Shown here: positions 24,890-35,059 of the stretch, piece after piece | Layout: each line of letters begins with the position of its first letter | Numbering within the stretch: the first letter of the stretch is position 1 | Notes under the pieces: model-generated | The model's database searches: none | What the model saw: the letters and a program-made list of their open reading frames with translations, nothing else | Told to the model about the DNA's origin: nothing | DNA from: Fibrobacter sp. | GTDB lineage: Bacteria; Fibrobacterota; Chitinivibrionia; Chitinivibrionales; Chitinispirillaceae | Direction: 5' to 3' | Assembly: GCA_012519985.1 (NCBI GenBank) | Contig: JAAYPC010000227.1 | Coordinates: 1-51,801 of the forward strand | DNA: 51,801 nt | Made by a program: the position numbers and the translations under genes

Positions 24890-27800
24890 ATGATGATGCG
24901 AATATATCCCGGGCTATTGATTGTCTTTAGTGTGCTGGTTTCCTTCGCCCAGCAAAGCACCGATTACATCATTATTGATGCCCCTGTCGGAGTAATATCA
25001 GCCGATTCACTGGTATGGATTAAATGGACCGGTAAATCCAGAACCGGATATCTCTCTCCTGATTCAGGTGTTATTTACTTCAGTAAGGCACCCGGAGGGA
25101 GCAACATTGCCAATTATAAAGATTCAGTGACTGTAATCGAAGCCGACTCTTTGAATAACAGGTATTTCCCACCTTCAAACTCCTCTGTTCCTATGAGGGG
25201 TATTGCTTTCAGAGCATCCAGACAACCGAAAATGGGCACAGGAGTATTTTACTCTGTGGTGGCATATAAGGTAAATGGGAACACGTTTATCTCAAATGAA
25301 TTTCAGATAATTATTGAGAATCCAAATGCCGTAAAGATCTCTAGCCCTAATGGAACAACAAACAACCTTACCCCGACTTTTCAGTGGAAAGCAAACTCAG
25401 GAGTTCCTTATTATCATGTAATTCTTTCTGACGATTTAATTAAAGTAAATAGTGAAGAGAGCGGAAAAATTGATCTCAAAGGCTTGAGCATTGTATGGCA
25501 GGCAATTACCCCCAATACACAGATCGTGTATGGTGCTCCCGATCCTTCCGGAACGATCACTGCAGAGCCACCCCCTTTATCACCTGGAAAACAATACTCA
25601 TGGGTAGTTCTTAACAACTATGGAAATCATCTGGCGTTTTCTTCCACACTTTATGATATACCTGGAAATTTCAAAGTTGAAGGTACTCCTCTTAAGAAAC
25701 CGGTTTGTATTTATCCAAAAGGAGGTACCTTTAATTCTGCGATTGATTCAGTAATCCGATTCAAATGGTCCAATCTGGATGAAAATGCAAATACCTACAA
25801 GCTGTATGCATATACCAATCAGGAGTATGAAGGAATTAAAGCTCAGGTTATTGTCTGGCAGACAGAAGTGATGGCACTCAGTTCTGTCGAAACGATGAGT
25901 GTTGAAGTTAACGCAAAATCAGTCTTTACTACCAACAATTATTCATGGAGGGTTATTGCTACCGATCAGAAAGGTGCCGGAACTGCAGGTGACACTGTAG
26001 GATTCAGATATGAAGTTCCTACCGGTAAACTTGTGATCAGAACGCTGGAAGAGATTTCAAATAACGGTCTGGTTACAAAAAGCAATATTGGATTGGTTAA
26101 GATGCAGTTTGAGGTGCTGGATGGATCGATGGAGGCTCCGCTTTTTTTCTATACCGATACAGATGGATATCTTTCCAGAGAGCGCCCTGCAGGAACATAT
26201 AGAATAACCACTATTAAAAATGAGTTTGAGAATCAGACGCGGACTGTATCTGTTAGCAGGGATCGTACCACAGAGGTCACTTTTATTCTTACCAGGCCTC
26301 AGGCAACAGTTTATGGTAAAGTAGTTGATCATTCCGGAAAAGGAATCAATCTGGTGACTATTAGCGGTATTTCTGATTTAGGAGATTCACTGTCCACCCA
26401 GACAGATGCACTGGGGAATTTTGTTTTTAAATGTTATGGGGCGGACTGGCTGATAAGTACCCAAAAAAACGGGTATGAAAGTGTGCTGCCAGAGAAAGTG
26501 ACTGTAAATGATGGCGAGAATGTCAAGTTTAAGACTATCACCATGACCAGAAATCCCGTAACTTTATCCGGTACTGTGAGAAATGCTTCAGGAGTACCTG
26601 TTTTAGGAGCAAAAGTGACACTTCTATTTGATGGCAGAATAATAGAAGAGATCCCGGCTACATCTCAGAACGGAACCTTCTCATTTTTTGTACAACCGGG
26701 TAAATATACCATTGCAGCATCAAAAACTGGTTTTACGTCTTTTCAAAGTACAATAGACGTAGTCAGTTCAAAGAACATTTCTGTCACATTAAATGCAGGA
26801 GCATCTCTTGTCAGTGGCTATGTATATGGGAAGAAATGGGTCGATGACAGAGAAGTCATTGCACCAGTTTCGGGGGCCGCTGTTAAATTTATAGCAGTAG
26901 AATCCCAGGATACATTTATCTGTAATACTGATGCAACCTATGGAGATTTTCGTATCAGTCTTCAGGGCAGCAAACTGTATGTTGTGAAAAGCACTGCTGC
27001 AGGATATGCTGATAAGGACAAACCATGTACTCTTTCCACAGAGCTTAAAACTACCTTAACATTCAACGATACAATTCAAAGTCTTGGAATGATCAGCGGT
27101 ACCGTTTTTTCCACTTCACCCTCAAATGTGCTGATAAACCTCAGATCCGGTGATGGCAACATAGTGTCTTCAAAGTCATTAGCCGATGGAAAGTTTGAAA
27201 TCAGAAATATCCCTGATGGAACATATTCGATAACTGCTGGAAAGGACGGATTCGTTCTTGACAGTGTTGCTGGACCGGATACTATTGTTGTTTTGGAAGG
27301 AAAGGTGATACCCTCACAGGCTGCTATTTACATGAAACCTGGTTCAAAAAAGATAAAATGGTTTGTGGTTCCTGGAGATTTTAATGGGGTGGTAAAAGTT
27401 CAATCACCATTACATAAGACAATTTCTGTACGTGATTCACTGTTAAATGCAGGCTCCGGGTATTATGTGATTAACATTGATGCAAAGAGTGATTCGTTTG
27501 TTGATCTCGCTTTTCATCAATTTAATGTAAATGATGAGACTACAACGTATACCGATACCGTAGCAATGAACGTGATACATTCCAGGAAAGATACTGTTAC
27601 TCCAATAGATGGTAAAGTGACTCTTTCCTTGCGGTCATCAGCAATCATGGATTCTGCTGTTATTTTCTACAAAGATGCAATGAATAGCAGTTATAGAAGT
27701 GAAGCTATTAACAGAAGTGATTCTGTTTATCAGTTCAGCATACGTCCTCCCAAAGATGGTAGTACGATGCAATACTATTTCCAGGCATGGCGGAAATCAG

Positions 27801-29302
27801 ATATTTATGGTTACCAGAAAGAAGTTTATAAAACATTTGTTTTGCCAGATACTTCGATTCTGACAAGAATAGAAATAGAACCTGCTGGTGACGATACTAT
27901 GTTGTTGCCATCTTCTTACTCCATGCAGTTTTCTTTGAAAGGGTATTACAGTTCTGCATTTCTACCTTACAACAGTTTGAACGGGCAGAATATTACCTGG
28001 AAAATTACTGATCCTCAGGGTTGTGTTTTGAGTTCAAATACTGGTACCACTGTTACAGTTACAACTGGAAAAACACGGGCATTTTCAATTCCGGTTACCC
28101 TTACTGCTATAATCGATACGTCAAAATTAAAAGTTGCCGGAAACTTAAATTCAATATCGGTTGTTTTCAGGGTTTCCGGAAGTAATCTGGATAATTTACA
28201 GATCTTACGAACCGATGCAGGTGGTTCAAATCCGCTTACCACATCAGGACAGGATAAGGCAGAGTTCAGAGCTATTGGACGCGACAAAAGCGGGACAGTA
28301 TTGAATGTAGTTCCCAAATGGTCTATCTCGCCGGAAATGGCTGGTTCGATAACAGCAGATGGGGTATTCACACCTGGTAAAAACTTTTGTGGAACGGTAA
28401 GAATATTTGCAGAGATATCAGCAATAAGAACCGAGTATTATAATGGGGATTCGAAAAATCCGGGACTTCCGGTCAGATTCTTAATAAGTTCAAAAGGACA
28501 TCCAGATACTGCATCTAATTTACGTGGCTGTTCAATAGTATTTCCGCCTGCAGTGGTTTCTTCAGATGAAACAGGGCTTCTGGAAATTGAAACACAGGTA
28601 TTGACCAATATGATAAGGCGTGGAACCGGGCAGATGAAAACGATCGATTCTACAGCTTTCTCTATAACAGAATCCCAGGGTGTTTTATTTGAAGATTCTT
28701 CAGGAGACAGTATAAATCTGGTTCTGGATATTCCTCAGATGCTCCAGAAAGAGGTAAGTGGGGGAGCCAGAGAGATCGCTATTGCTTACTGGAATGCCGA
28801 TAGTTTGAGATGGGAACCATTAATGAACTCAAAAGTCAGTTCTGATGGTAAAAAAATCAGTGCTGCCCTCTCTCATTTTTCTCAATATTCCATTGTCGCA
28901 GGGCCCTCCAGGGGAGGATACCTTGATGTTTCACCTAACCCATTCTCTCCTTATGTGTGGCCAAGAACAATCAGTCCTGAAGAGAAAAGGTTTGGTACCT
29001 GTATCTCTTTTAAAATAGAAACTGACCGTCCACCGCTCAGGGATGTAAAAGTGAGGATTTACACGATTACTGGAGAACCAATATGGGCCATGCAGATCCA
29101 AAATGCAAATCAGTATCCTTATCAGCTCTGGTGGGATGGGCGCACTACCAACCGAGAGCTGGTGTGGACTCAACCGGGTAATATTATTGCAGAGAAAGGC
29201 GAGAGAATGTGCAGAAACGGAAGATACTTTGTGGTGGTTTCTGCAAAAGATTCAAATAACAAAGAGCAACGCTATATGAAACAGATAGTGCTCATGAGAT
29301 GA
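24890..29302 (+). CDS. Large secreted multidomain protein with carboxypeptidase-regulatory-like repeats and FlgD-like C terminus
   Basis: A 1470-residue protein with a signal peptide (LLIVFSVLVSFAQQ). The N-terminal third holds Ig/Fn3-like parts (around SSPNGTTNNLTPTFQW and YPKGGTF). At about 473, 557, 640 and 734 four units begin with VYGKV, LSGTV, VSGYV and ISGTV, each followed by a DGxFxF/PDGTYSITA pattern, as in carboxypeptidase regulatory-like (CarboxypepD_reg) domains. The region from about 1340 reads LDVSPNPFSP, then VRIYTITGEPIW and RNGRYFVVVSAKD, a FlgD-Ig/T9SS-tail-like domain. It has no catalytic motif I can name, so adhesion or scaffolding is the likely role. It sits between two outer-membrane barrels. 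Confidence 0.82.
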   Translation: MMMRIYPGLLIVFSVLVSFAQQSTDYIIIDAPVGVISADSLVWIKWTGKSRTGYLSPDSGVIYFSKAPGGSNIANYKDSVTVIEADSLNNRYFPPSNSSVPMRGIAFRASRQPKMGTGVFYSVVAYKVNGNTFISNEFQIIIENPNAVKISSPNGTTNNLTPTFQWKANSGVPYYHVILSDDLIKVNSEESGKIDLKGLSIVWQAITPNTQIVYGAPDPSGTITAEPPPLSPGKQYSWVVLNNYGNHLAFSSTLYDIPGNFKVEGTPLKKPVCIYPKGGTFNSAIDSVIRFKWSNLDENANTYKLYAYTNQEYEGIKAQVIVWQTEVMALSSVETMSVEVNAKSVFTTNNYSWRVIATDQKGAGTAGDTVGFRYEVPTGKLVIRTLEEISNNGLVTKSNIGLVKMQFEVLDGSMEAPLFFYTDTDGYLSRERPAGTYRITTIKNEFENQTRTVSVSRDRTTEVTFILTRPQATVYGKVVDHSGKGINLVTISGISDLGDSLSTQTDALGNFVFKCYGADWLISTQKNGYESVLPEKVTVNDGENVKFKTITMTRNPVTLSGTVRNASGVPVLGAKVTLLFDGRIIEEIPATSQNGTFSFFVQPGKYTIAASKTGFTSFQSTIDVVSSKNISVTLNAGASLVSGYVYGKKWVDDREVIAPVSGAAVKFIAVESQDTFICNTDATYGDFRISLQGSKLYVVKSTAAGYADKDKPCTLSTELKTTLTFNDTIQSLGMISGTVFSTSPSNVLINLRSGDGNIVSSKSLADGKFEIRNIPDGTYSITAGKDGFVLDSVAGPDTIVVLEGKVIPSQAAIYMKPGSKKIKWFVVPGDFNGVVKVQSPLHKTISVRDSLLNAGSGYYVINIDAKSDSFVDLAFHQFNVNDETTTYTDTVAMNVIHSRKDTVTPIDGKVTLSLRSSAIMDSAVIFYKDAMNSSYRSEAINRSDSVYQFSIRPPKDGSTMQYYFQAWRKSDIYGYQKEVYKTFVLPDTSILTRIEIEPAGDDTMLLPSSYSMQFSLKGYYSSAFLPYNSLNGQNITWKITDPQGCVLSSNTGTTVTVTTGKTRAFSIPVTLTAIIDTSKLKVAGNLNSISVVFRVSGSNLDNLQILRTDAGGSNPLTTSGQDKAEFRAIGRDKSGTVLNVVPKWSISPEMAGSITADGVFTPGKNFCGTVRIFAEISAIRTEYYNGDSKNPGLPVRFLISSKGHPDTASNLRGCSIVFPPAVVSSDETGLLEIETQVLTNMIRRGTGQMKTIDSTAFSITESQGVLFEDSSGDSINLVLDIPQMLQKEVSGGAREIAIAYWNADSLRWEPLMNSKVSSDGKKISAALSHFSQYSIVAGPSRGGYLDVSPNPFSPYVWPRTISPEEKRFGTCISFKIETDRPPLRDVKVRIYTITGEPIWAMQIQNANQYPYQLWWDGRTTNRELVWTQPGNIIAEKGERMCRNGRYFVVVSAKDSNNKEQRYMKQIVLMR

Positions 29303-29330
29303 TAACAGGAAATAAAAAGTGGAGGATTCT

Positions 29331-30836
29331 GTGAGAGGTTTTTCAATAACGGCAACGCTGATTGCATCGTTGATTGTTCATACGGCTGCATTAGGTTCCG
29401 ACAGCGGTAAAGTGAGCATTGGAATACTATATCCGGAATCCTATGGCGATTCCCACAAGCTTAAAGAACAAGCTTATCAGGAAATGACAAAGTGTGTTCA
29501 AGATGTGGGGTTTTATGTGGTTTGTCTACAGAATACTCTGGAACAGCAGTTTAATAAAATCAATGTTGAATTTCCAGTGCATTGCCGTGACCCTCGCTGC
29601 GTAATCGACATAGGAAGTACAGCAGGAATGGATCGCATGCTTTACGGGAGTATCGACTATGATGATAACCGGTTCGGGGTGCAACTAACTCTGATCGATG
29701 TGGTTATGAAACAGAAAATTGAAGCGGTAAGCATCGAAGGGGCACCGGGAGTCAGTTTGTCTGATATTATTAGAACAGCTATTGCCAGGTTGCATGGAAA
29801 TTCCAGGGCAGATTCTTCGAAAGTTTCAATTTACCATGGTCCAAAGGTACATAATGAGAAAAAGTTTTTGTTGTCAACGGCTGGTGTCATGGGTGTCGGC
29901 CTGATTTATGGGTTGATCAATTATATGGCAGATCACAGTGGCGCGCATAAGCTGTATGCAGAATACAAAGATGATGATCTTGCAGGGATATCATCTTTGG
30001 CAGATCAGATACCTCTGTTTGCCCGTCCTGCTGCACTAGCCAATGCTTATGTGGCAGCATCCGATGATGCTTACGGGGTTTTTTACAATCCTGCAGGTAT
30101 GGCTTGGGTAAGCGGGCCTGAAGCTGTACTGGCCTATCAATATCGCTTTGGTGTCGACAATATCGCTGCTACATACGTAAATAAAGCTACACGGGAGATT
30201 GGATTCGGTCAGGGACTGCTTTATAGTTCCGATAAAGATCATATGCTTACAGAATTGTATTTTGTCTCATCAGTTGCCTATAAATTCACTCATCTTCCGG
30301 ACTTTATCCGACCCTTTTCTGTTGGTATGAATCTTAAACTGGCAAGTAACAGAGTAAAAGGCAAGATGGCCGATTCTCCCAGCGGAAGCTCCTTTGGGGC
30401 AGGAATAGATTTGGGTTTACTGTGGGAATTATCAGAACGTATAAGATACGGATTACTTCTTAAAGATGTGCCAGTAATCTCCAAATGGAAAAACGTTTCT
30501 ACCGGAGTCTCCTATTTTCAAGCCAATGCTGCATCTTTGCATATGGGAGGTACGTTCAGGGCTGGGTATAAAACATTTCTGATTGGTGAGGGAGAGATTC
30601 CTCTTACCAGAGAACAAAACTGGGAAATGGCCGGAGGAGTTGAACAGGAAGTTTTCCGCTACTTTCTTTTGAGGGCAGGATTACAAAAAGAGATCCAGAC
30701 CACAATGGAGAGCCCATGGAAGATCACCGGGGGACTGGGTGTTAATGTAAAAAGATTTTCACTGGATGGTTCTTATGAGTATAACACTCTCAGGGTGTTT
30801 GATGTGATTAATGTCTCATTAAGAATATTGTTATAA
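29331..30836 (+). CDS. PorV/PorQ-like outer-membrane barrel with N-terminal TolB-like domain
   Basis: A 501-residue exported protein. After a signal peptide (about 1-21), residues about 25-165 look like the TolB-N/FlgO-type domain that senses or scores lipoproteins (HCRDPRCVIDIGSTAGMDRM). A hydrophobic segment (LLSTAGVMGVGLIYGLINYM) follows, then a beta-barrel with the PorV/UPF0164 signature ARPAALANAYVAASDDAYG and VFYNPAGMA. It ends in SLRILL. The GTG at 29331 is chosen because GGAGG lies 5 bp upstream; a GTG at 29319 precedes that site. It ends the three-gene operon, and its tail overlaps the opposite-strand URO-D gene by 6 bp. Confidence 0.8.
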   Translation: MRGFSITATLIASLIVHTAALGSDSGKVSIGILYPESYGDSHKLKEQAYQEMTKCVQDVGFYVVCLQNTLEQQFNKINVEFPVHCRDPRCVIDIGSTAGMDRMLYGSIDYDDNRFGVQLTLIDVVMKQKIEAVSIEGAPGVSLSDIIRTAIARLHGNSRADSSKVSIYHGPKVHNEKKFLLSTAGVMGVGLIYGLINYMADHSGAHKLYAEYKDDDLAGISSLADQIPLFARPAALANAYVAASDDAYGVFYNPAGMAWVSGPEAVLAYQYRFGVDNIAATYVNKATREIGFGQGLLYSSDKDHMLTELYFVSSVAYKFTHLPDFIRPFSVGMNLKLASNRVKGKMADSPSGSSFGAGIDLGLLWELSERIRYGLLLKDVPVISKWKNVSTGVSYFQANAASLHMGGTFRAGYKTFLIGEGEIPLTREQNWEMAGGVEQEVFRYFLLRAGLQKEIQTTMESPWKITGGLGVNVKRFSLDGSYEYNTLRVFDVINVSLRILL

Positions 30837-31835
30837 AAATCGCTGGTTATAATCTGAAAGAGCCTCATAAAATGCATCTACATTTTCTACCGGGGTGTTA
30901 GGTGGAACATCACAGCCGGAAGAAAGAACAAAATTCTTCCAGGGTGTTGTTGATTCAAGCAGATGACTGGTTGCGTTTTTTACCTCGGCAACTGTACCGT
31001 TTTTAAAAATATTTACTGGATCGACGTTACCAAATACCAGAACATCCTCTGGTATCTCAGGTAAAACAACAGGGATTTCTATTTTATTACCAAAGTGAAG
31101 TGCATGAGCCCCGGTCGAAAGCATAGTTGGAATATGGCAGAGGTCTGCACCACAATTGTGCAAGATCACCATAAATGAATCATCCTGAACTCCGGATATT
31201 ATCTGCCGTACGTAAAAAGAGGAAAACTCATTGCACTGGTCAGGCGAAAGCAATCCGGATGCCGGTTCGGCTATCAATAACCCATTAGCTCCGGTTTCTT
31301 TTATTGCTTTAGCAAATTGAATCAGGAATGCAGTTGCTTTTTCAAGTAACAAATGCACAACTTCGGGTTCCGTCAGGGCGGCAGTCATGATTTCGATCAT
31401 ACCGTAAAGTCTTCCACTCAAAGAGAATGGTCCGATGATACCGCCCAAGACTGGTTTTTCGATGCAGGAAACTGCTCGCCGCAATGCTTTCAGGCTCTCT
31501 TTGGTGCGTTTTTCACCAACAGACGGGATTCGAAGCGACAAAACATCGTCTTTGCTATGTAATATACTGTTGCTTACTGTAGGCACTTCCGTATTGGAAA
31601 AGACCACAGGGCATCCAAAAGCTTCCGCTTCAAGAGAAAGATCCATAATGCTGGTGGATGCTGCTGAAGGGTATTTTTTGCTCAATACCTCCACGCAGGC
31701 AGAATGTATCTCACCATCGGTAATCGCATCTGTGATAGTTTTATTAATGATTTCTAATCCTAAATAGGTCATGATTGGCATTACTGAGCGGTTCCTGTTT
31801 TCTATGATATCATTGACCCATTTTTTCATATTCAT
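30831..31835 (-). CDS. Uroporphyrinogen decarboxylase family / MtaA-CmuA-like methyltransferase
   Basis: A 334-residue TIM-barrel protein. Zinc ligands of the cobamide-methyltransferase branch are visible: His and Cys in LHNCGADLCH and Cys in SSGCDVPPNTP, the last being the family's C-terminal signature. The Arg-rich substrate pocket of true HemE is not seen, so it should not be called hemE. MtaA/MtbA relatives move methyl groups between corrinoid proteins and a thiol; the actual substrate is unknown and no corrinoid protein gene is nearby. It is monocistronic and convergent with the PorV-like gene, with a 6 bp overlap of the coding ends. Confidence 0.85.
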   Translation of the reverse strand: MNMKKWVNDIIENRNRSVMPIMTYLGLEIINKTITDAITDGEIHSACVEVLSKKYPSAASTSIMDLSLEAEAFGCPVVFSNTEVPTVSNSILHSKDDVLSLRIPSVGEKRTKESLKALRRAVSCIEKPVLGGIIGPFSLSGRLYGMIEIMTAALTEPEVVHLLLEKATAFLIQFAKAIKETGANGLLIAEPASGLLSPDQCNEFSSFYVRQIISGVQDDSFMVILHNCGADLCHIPTMLSTGAHALHFGNKIEIPVVLPEIPEDVLVFGNVDPVNIFKNGTVAEVKNATSHLLESTTPWKNFVLSSGCDVPPNTPVENVDAFYEALSDYNQRFL

Positions 31836-32150
31836 TTTTATTTGATCCTGTAAAATGTGTTTTTACTGAAAGGTATTCGTGTTATCAGGGTAGAAGAAGG
31901 GAAATCGGATATTCAATTACATCGACATAATTTGTGACATCTTTTCAAGCCAAGAGGTTTTAAGATTACCTGATTACTTGCATTTTTCTCTCTTGGTTTG
32001 TTTTTCAGTTATGCAAATCATCGGCTTCAATCAATTCTTTTTTCCATATTTTTTGTAGTTTTTGATGATCTTTCCAAACGATTTTTCTTTTTTTGTGTTA
32101 CACCAGTTTTCTATATGCTGCTGTATTCTTAATTTAACAGATCATTTGCC
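31836..32150. other. Intergenic region between the URO-D gene and the Gld-type operon
   Basis: About 315 bp of T-rich sequence with no convincing gene, repeat or RNA. It must hold the promoter of the URO-D gene (minus strand); AGGA about 10 bp before its ATG serves as a weak ribosome binding site. I see nothing else. Confidence 0.5.
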
Positions 32151-32151
32151 C

Positions 32152-32183
32152 AAAAAAAGCCTGTACCTTTGAAGTACAGGCTT
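32152..32183 (-). terminator. Rho-independent terminator of the Gld-type ABC operon
   Basis: On the minus strand AAGCCTGTAC-TTCAAAG-GTACAGGCTT is a perfect 10 bp stem followed by a T-run (plus-strand A at 32152-32158). It lies 25 bp after the stop of the DUF4340 gene. Confidence 0.93.
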
Positions 32184-32207
32184 ATCTGCTTTGGTCCTGA
32201 AAATCTC

Positions 32208-33284
32208 CTATTGCTTCTTTTTTTTGGCTTTGGAATCGGACTTTTTTTCTTTTGAGACTTCAGAAGTGTCCTTAGAAGCTTCTTTGTCAGTCAGTTTTTC
32301 CAGATCCTTGTTCAATTTGTCAAAATCGTAGTCGTTGACCAGGAATACATGTTCTTTCCCATCGGTGCGAACGCGATATCTGCTGTTTTCATCTTTAGAC
32401 CCGAAAATAATCTTTTTAGTGGCATCATTTGGAAAACCAATCACCACAGTCAGTTCAGGCTTAGTAAAACCCATCGCAGAATCGCTGGCTTCTGATTCAT
32501 CGAAATCGAAAGCATTAAGACTATATGTAGTATTAAGGATTTCATCGATCTGATCGGTTTTAGCAACACCCTTGGTGGGTTCCACGATATTCCAGGTATT
32601 ACCGGTGTCGGCTTTGGCGACAGCAACAGAAGCGCCATCTTTTCTGATCAGAGTAATCCTCTTAACCGTGGATTTATCGAATCTGATGATAGTCTTATCT
32701 CTCCATCTTTTGTGATCAGAGAAGAATGAATAACGAAGAGAACCGCCTACCATATAAACAGAATTGGAGCCGGTCATACGAACATAGTTACTGCTCCAGT
32801 CTGCACCATTTTTACCGATACGGAATGACCCGATGGTTTTTCCGGTTGCATCCCAGAGTTCCACCAGTGTTCCTTTGGCACTATCCACTTCGAAGATAGA
32901 CTGTTTATCCTGATTGTCAGAGATTAATACACCCTTCTCCATCTTAAGGACTTTTTCCAGAACAGAGCTTATGGATGCACTGTCAGCCTGATAGGTTTTG
33001 CTATTGCCAACAGGTTTGGACGAATCGCCTTCTATGGATAATCCGGAAGGAGCCGACGCTGTCTGATATGCGTCAACAACCCAGATATCACCTTTGCGGC
33101 GAATCCTGACAGAATCGTTGGAGTCCTTTATTGAGATTGCGGAAATTGAAGACTCTGTCAGTTTAGGAAAGAATTTCTTCTCGCTCTCAGAGGGTGATTT
33201 ATTACTTAGATTTTCACTTATTATAATAGTTAATACAGCTATAACCAGTATAACAACTGCGTAGAATAGTTTATTACCTTTCAT
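32208..33284 (-). CDS. DUF4340 membrane-anchored protein of the ABC operon
   Basis: A 358-residue protein: one N-terminal membrane helix (LFYAVVILVIAVLTIIIS) and a periplasmic part with repeated beta-rich units (SISAISIKDSNDSVRIRRKG and WDATGKTIGSFRIGKNG), as in DUF4340 proteins, ending in a Lys/Ser-rich tail KKSDSKAKKKKQ. DUF4340 genes usually follow GldG-type genes, as here. The start overlaps the GldG stop (ATGA). A structural subunit of the exporter is likely; the function is not proven. Confidence 0.85.
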   Translation of the reverse strand: MKGNKLFYAVVILVIAVLTIIISENLSNKSPSESEKKFFPKLTESSISAISIKDSNDSVRIRRKGDIWVVDAYQTASAPSGLSIEGDSSKPVGNSKTYQADSASISSVLEKVLKMEKGVLISDNQDKQSIFEVDSAKGTLVELWDATGKTIGSFRIGKNGADWSSNYVRMTGSNSVYMVGGSLRYSFFSDHKRWRDKTIIRFDKSTVKRITLIRKDGASVAVAKADTGNTWNIVEPTKGVAKTDQIDEILNTTYSLNAFDFDESEASDSAMGFTKPELTVVIGFPNDATKKIIFGSKDENSRYRVRTDGKEHVFLVNDYDFDKLNKDLEKLTDKEASKDTSEVSKEKKSDSKAKKKKQ

Positions 33285-35047
33285 TTGCCTGTATTCTCCG
33301 TTTTGTTGTTAGTTGCTACAGTTACCGGAACATGTTCTCTTCTGTTGAGGAAAATTAGAAGGCCGACAATCGCTACAAGCAATGGCATGCCTACCACATT
33401 AACCAGACGGATAAGGTTAGGAGCATTAGATTCTTTCTTAAGGAGGTCGGACTCGATTGTGCGATCCTTGAGTGTCCGCGAGCGGATAGAGATCAGATTA
33501 TCATCAAGAGATAACCAGTCTACCAGGTTTAACAACATTGTTGTATTGCCTGGAGCTGAGGCATTCTGCCCGGAAATGAAATCCGCATCACCGATAACCA
33601 CCAGATGCCCGTTTGTATTGGAGGGAATTATCTCCCGGTTGGCATCTTCGGCGTCTTGCTTGAGACTGATCTGGCTCAAAGTGTCCCCAGCCTCGGATTT
33701 TACAGGAGGCACAGATTTACCTGCGAAATAGCTTTTGAAATTTCCGTTAAGATAAGCGGCAAGGTTATACTGCTTAAGATTCCCATCTGGTGGAGACCAC
33801 TGCTGCTGTGGGTTGAGATCGAAACGATCGGATACTGCCCAGCTTTTTGCAGATGAACGAGCGAGAACAGTAGCTTTTATACTATCCTGAGTTGAAACAG
33901 CACCGGAAGAGTCCGATTCCTGATGATCAACCAGAAGAGTGAGGCTGCTTGCCCAGGGGAAAACTACATCGGAGAGAGTTGAAACTGCAGTGACCTCTTT
34001 TTTGAAACCATCAGCTCCCAGCCTTACAAAGTAGGGGTAAGGAACGGCCACATTCATGGTAAAGGGGCCAACCTGTTGAGGTATACTTACCTGTGAACAG
34101 GAGGCGTCAAGAACCAGATTCTTCTCTACTCTTACTCCATAGAATTCTAAAAGATCAAGAAGCTTGGATTCGGAGGCAGTTGCAAAAGCGCCGTATTGCA
34201 GATTGACAGTAACAGCATCGGCCAGAACTATAAGATTTCCACCTTTCATGAAGAACTGGTCAATCTCAAAAAGTTTACGCTCTGTCATTGCATCTCCACC
34301 GGGAATAACCAGAGTCTTTATTGAGGAGTCAATTGGAGTGCCTTTTGTGAGATCGACTGTGCTGACTTCGTAATTGGCACGGAGTTGCTCCAGCACTTTA
34401 GAGAGTTTCTCTTCCATCGATTCTGGGTTGTTTGGCATTTGTGCTCGCATCTGCGGTGGTAAAGTAGGGAAGGTATCAGTTTTGAGGACCGCAACTTTGG
34501 GAACTGATGACCTGGATACTTTCATGATAGCCATGGTAAGGTCGTATTCCAGATTCTGAAGATTCTGAACAACCGGAATCGCTTCCTTCTTATCGGCATA
34601 AAGAATACCTATTCCTAGATATGCCTTGATTGCCTGAACCTTGTCTTTCTCAAAAGTCTGAAGCTGAACTTCTGGGATCCCTAATGAGCGGGCCAGATTC
34701 TTTGCTTCTTCACTTTTGGCAGGGTCTTCCCAGGAGATTCTGAGATTTTTCCCTGCATAGGCGCTGTATTCAGAAAGGATATCTTTTACATCAGTAACTG
34801 TCTTGCTGACATGTGGGGGTAGGTTCTCAGAGAAGAAAACCTTGATAGTGATAATGTCGTCCAGTTTTTTAAGGATTTTTTTAGTGGCAGGAGAGATACT
34901 GTACTCCTTGCCCGCTGTCATGTCGAATCTGGTAAACATGCGAACTCCGAAGTAGTTTACTACTACCAGTATGCCCAGAATCGCAAGTATGAAAATCAGA
35001 GTTTCAGAGCGATTTTTAATCTTTTTTGCTTCCATATTTAATTCCAT
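33281..35047 (-). CDS. GldG-family ABC transporter auxiliary protein
   Basis: A 588-residue protein of the GldG/ABC_transp_aux family: N-terminal membrane helix (LIFILAILGILVVVNYF), FDMTAGKEYSISPATKKIL as the family start, a periplasmic domain with DIITIKVFFSENLPP and VIPGGDAMTERKLFEIDQFF, NTNGHLVVIGDADFI, and a C-terminal helix (LLVAIVGLLIFLNRREH). GldG is essential for gliding in Flavobacterium; outside the Bacteroidetes the same module occurs without gliding, so the role is open. The ATG at 35047 is used; an ATG at 35035 is also possible. It is third in a four-gene operon. Confidence 0.9.
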   Translation of the reverse strand: MELNMEAKKIKNRSETLIFILAILGILVVVNYFGVRMFTRFDMTAGKEYSISPATKKILKKLDDIITIKVFFSENLPPHVSKTVTDVKDILSEYSAYAGKNLRISWEDPAKSEEAKNLARSLGIPEVQLQTFEKDKVQAIKAYLGIGILYADKKEAIPVVQNLQNLEYDLTMAIMKVSRSSVPKVAVLKTDTFPTLPPQMRAQMPNNPESMEEKLSKVLEQLRANYEVSTVDLTKGTPIDSSIKTLVIPGGDAMTERKLFEIDQFFMKGGNLIVLADAVTVNLQYGAFATASESKLLDLLEFYGVRVEKNLVLDASCSQVSIPQQVGPFTMNVAVPYPYFVRLGADGFKKEVTAVSTLSDVVFPWASSLTLLVDHQESDSSGAVSTQDSIKATVLARSSAKSWAVSDRFDLNPQQQWSPPDGNLKQYNLAAYLNGNFKSYFAGKSVPPVKSEAGDTLSQISLKQDAEDANREIIPSNTNGHLVVIGDADFISGQNASAPGNTTMLLNLVDWLSLDDNLISIRSRTLKDRTIESDLLKKESNAPNLIRLVNVVGMPLLVAIVGLLIFLNRREHVPVTVATNNKTENTGK

Positions 35048-35059
35048 TCCAGAATAGGT

